Origin: an uncultured Pseudomonadota bacterium
Lineage (GTDB): Bacteria; Pseudomonadota; Gammaproteobacteria; Burkholderiales; Rhodocyclaceae
Direction: 5' to 3'
Assembly: GCA_946479855.1 (NCBI GenBank)
Contig: CAMLHL010000061.1
Span: 1 to 16,768, forward strand
DNA length: 16,768 bases
The position numbers were made by a program, and so were the translations under genes. Below are positions 15,468-16,768 of the stretch, piece by piece. Positions within the stretch are counted from its first letter, which is position 1; each line of letters starts with the position of its first letter. Below the pieces are notes generated by a model. That model was not told the origin of the DNA. It saw only the letters and a program-made list of their open reading frames with translations, and searched no databases.

Positions 15468-15480
15468 TCCCCGGCGCGGG
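15459..15480. terminator. Small hairpin between convergent MFS and bioA genes (weak terminator candidate)
   Basis: CCCGCG at 15459-15464 pairs with CGCGGG at 15475-15480 around a 10-base loop that includes the MFS stop codon. It lies in the only 15-bp gap between two convergent genes, where termination of both is expected. Neither side has a real T-run (TCTTAGCTCTT on the plus strand), so it may only be a partial or Rho-assisted terminator. Confidence 0.35.
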
Positions 15481-15482
15481 TC

Positions 15483-16768
15483 TTAGCTCTTCAGCGCCGC
15501 ATCCAGCGCCTGGCGGACCGTTTGGCCGAGATGCCCGATTTCGGCATCATCGATGATGTACGGCGGCATCAGGTAGACCGTGTTGCCGATCGGCCGGATC
15601 AGCGCTTCGCGGTCGAGGGCGGCGCGATAGAACCGGCGCGAGAAATGCGGGTCGTCGGTGGCGACGTCGAAGGCGGCGATCATGCCGCGCTGGCGCAGGT
15701 GGAGGACGCTTGGGTGATCGGCCAGCGGCGCCAGGGCGGCACCGATTTTTGCCGATTTTTGCCGGTTGACCGTCAGGATGTCGTCGCTCGCGAAAATGTC
15801 GAGCGTCGCCAGCGCGGCGCGGCAGGCCAGCGGGTTGCCGGTGTAGCTGTGCGAATGCAGGAAGGCGCGGGCCACCGAGTCGTCGAGGAAGGCGGCGTAG
15901 ATCGTGTCGCTGCACAGCACGATGGACAGCGGCAGGTAGCCGCCGGAGATGCCTTTCGACAGGCACATCAGGTCGGGCCGGATGGCGGCCTGTTCGTGCG
16001 CGAAGAAAGTGCCGGTACGGCCGCAGCCGACGGCGATCTCGTCGCAGATCAGGTGCACTTCGTGGCGGTCGCACAGGGCGCGGGTCAGGCGCAGGTATTC
16101 CGGGTCGTACATCGCCATGCCGGCGGCACCCTGGACCAGCGGTTCGACGATCAGCGCGGCGATGCGTTCGCCGTGGGCTTCGAGGTGGGTTTCCAGCGCC
16201 GCGGCGGCGCGCCGGGCGACGTCGGCGGGACTTTCGCCGGCCTCGGCCAGCCGGAAATCCGGTGAGGGCAGGACGTGGGCGGCAGCACGCACGAGCGGCG
16301 CGTAGGCGTCCTTGAAAATGGCGACGTCGGTGACGGCCAGCGCGCCGACCGTTTCGCCGTGGTAGCTGCCGGCCAGGCAGAGGAACTCGGCTTTCTCCGG
16401 CCGGCCTATATTGCGCCAGTAGTGGAAGCTCATCTTCAGCGCGATCTCGGTCGCCGAGGCGCCGTCCGAGGCGTAGAAGGCATGGCCGAGCGCGCCGCCG
16501 GTCAGCGCCGAGAGGCGCTCCGACAGCTCGACCACCGGCTGGTGCGTGAAGCCGGCCAGCATGACGTGTTCCAGCGTTTCGAGCTGATCGCGCAAGGCGG
16601 CATTGATGCGCGGGTTGGCGTGGCCGAACAGGTTGGTCCACCACGAGCTGATGCCGTCAAGGTAGCGCTTGCCGTCGAAATCGTAGAGCCAGGCACCGCT
16701 GCCGCGGGCGATCGGGACCAGCGGCAGGTGGGCCGGCGAGCCGGTCTGCGCGTGGTGCTGCATCTGCG
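15483..16768 (-). CDS. bioA: Adenosylmethionine-8-amino-7-oxononanoate aminotransferase BioA (5' end beyond window)
   Basis: BioA is a PLP enzyme that transfers the amino group of SAM to KAPA, making 7,8-diaminopelargonate. The frame is open to the right edge. The codons before the ATG at 16763 read (T)QM, matching the conserved CTQM of BioA, so that ATG is internal and about 20-30 residues are missing. Numbered from that Met, the landmarks are GISSWWTNLFGHANPRI at 37-53, DGASATEIALKMS at 100-112, GSYHGETVGALAVTD at 132-146, D241 in ICDEIAVGCGRTGTFFAHE, and the PLP lysine K270 in CLSKGISGGYLPLS. HSHSYTGNPLAC at 303-314 is also typical. It lies on the same strand as bioFHCD but is separated from it by 6.2 kb of efflux genes. 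Its 3' end converges on the MFS gene. Confidence 0.95.
   Translation of the reverse strand, partial: QMQHHAQTGSPAHLPLVPIARGSGAWLYDFDGKRYLDGISSWWTNLFGHANPRINAALRDQLETLEHVMLAGFTHQPVVELSERLSALTGGALGHAFYASDGASATEIALKMSFHYWRNIGRPEKAEFLCLAGSYHGETVGALAVTDVAIFKDAYAPLVRAAAHVLPSPDFRLAEAGESPADVARRAAAALETHLEAHGERIAALIVEPLVQGAAGMAMYDPEYLRLTRALCDRHEVHLICDEIAVGCGRTGTFFAHEQAAIRPDLMCLSKGISGGYLPLSIVLCSDTIYAAFLDDSVARAFLHSHSYTGNPLACRAALATLDIFASDDILTVNRQKSAKIGAALAPLADHPSVLHLRQRGMIAAFDVATDDPHFSRRFYRAALDREALIRPIGNTVYLMPPYIIDDAEIGHLGQTVRQALDAALKS

Noticed and set aside
15744..15765. Short tandem repeat CCGATTTTTG x2 in bioA
   Set aside because: It encodes an ordinary QKSAKIG helix stretch in frame. Two copies of 10 bases are too few to suggest a functional repeat.
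1..16768. Search by eye for CRISPR repeats, tRNA genes, transposase genes, att-like direct repeats and phage or defence genes
   Set aside because: Nothing of this kind was seen. The coding density and short gaps leave little space for them, though small RNAs cannot be excluded without computation.

Overview
The window is GC-rich, densely packed bacterial chromosome. The gene content and protein style suggest a betaproteobacterium, most likely Rhodocyclales (Dechloromonas/Azonexus-like). This is inference from the yciB-yciI-bolA-ppiC gene order, a NosD-type protein, the paired EAL-like/HDOD and HD-GYP proteins, and high-GC codon use. No 16S rRNA or other marker gene is present. No tRNA, rRNA, CRISPR array, insertion sequence or prophage gene was seen, and no gene-free stretch exceeds about 260 bases.

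Layout. (1) Bases 1-994, minus strand: a NosD-family periplasmic beta-helix protein, cut by the left edge. (2) 1062-2396, minus: a degenerate-EAL plus HDOD signalling protein with a GTG start, preceded by a strong hairpin terminator. (3) 2481-4477, minus: a tight four-gene operon, yciB - yciI-like - bolA - parvulin-type PPIase. (4) 4531-5974, plus: a REC-HD-GYP response regulator followed by a stand-alone HPt protein. (5) 5963-9269, minus: biotin genes bioF-bioH-bioC-bioD, mostly overlapping start-to-stop. (6) 9430-13673, minus: a periplasmic adaptor lipoprotein and an HAE-1 RND pump. (7) 13935-15467, plus: a DHA2-type MFS transporter. (8) 15483-16768, minus: bioA, whose 5' end lies beyond the right edge.

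Function. BioC and BioH open and close the methyl-ester-masked pimeloyl-ACP route. BioF, BioA and BioD then carry pimeloyl-ACP through KAPA and DAPA to dethiobiotin. Only bioB is missing from view. The pathway genes are physically split by the efflux genes, which have no visible link to biotin. The REC-HD-GYP/HPt pair looks like a small phosphorelay-controlled cyclic-di-GMP module whose histidine kinase is elsewhere. The envelope-related operon (3) sits between two signalling loci of the c-di-GMP/HDOD type.

Most of the window is recognisable housekeeping or accessory metabolism. I found no clearly novel multigene system. The best leads are the HD-GYP/HPt pair, the catalytically dead EAL-HDOD protein, the interrupted biotin locus and a possibly leaderless yciB transcript. 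Many long antisense ORFs here are high-GC coding shadows and are not annotated.
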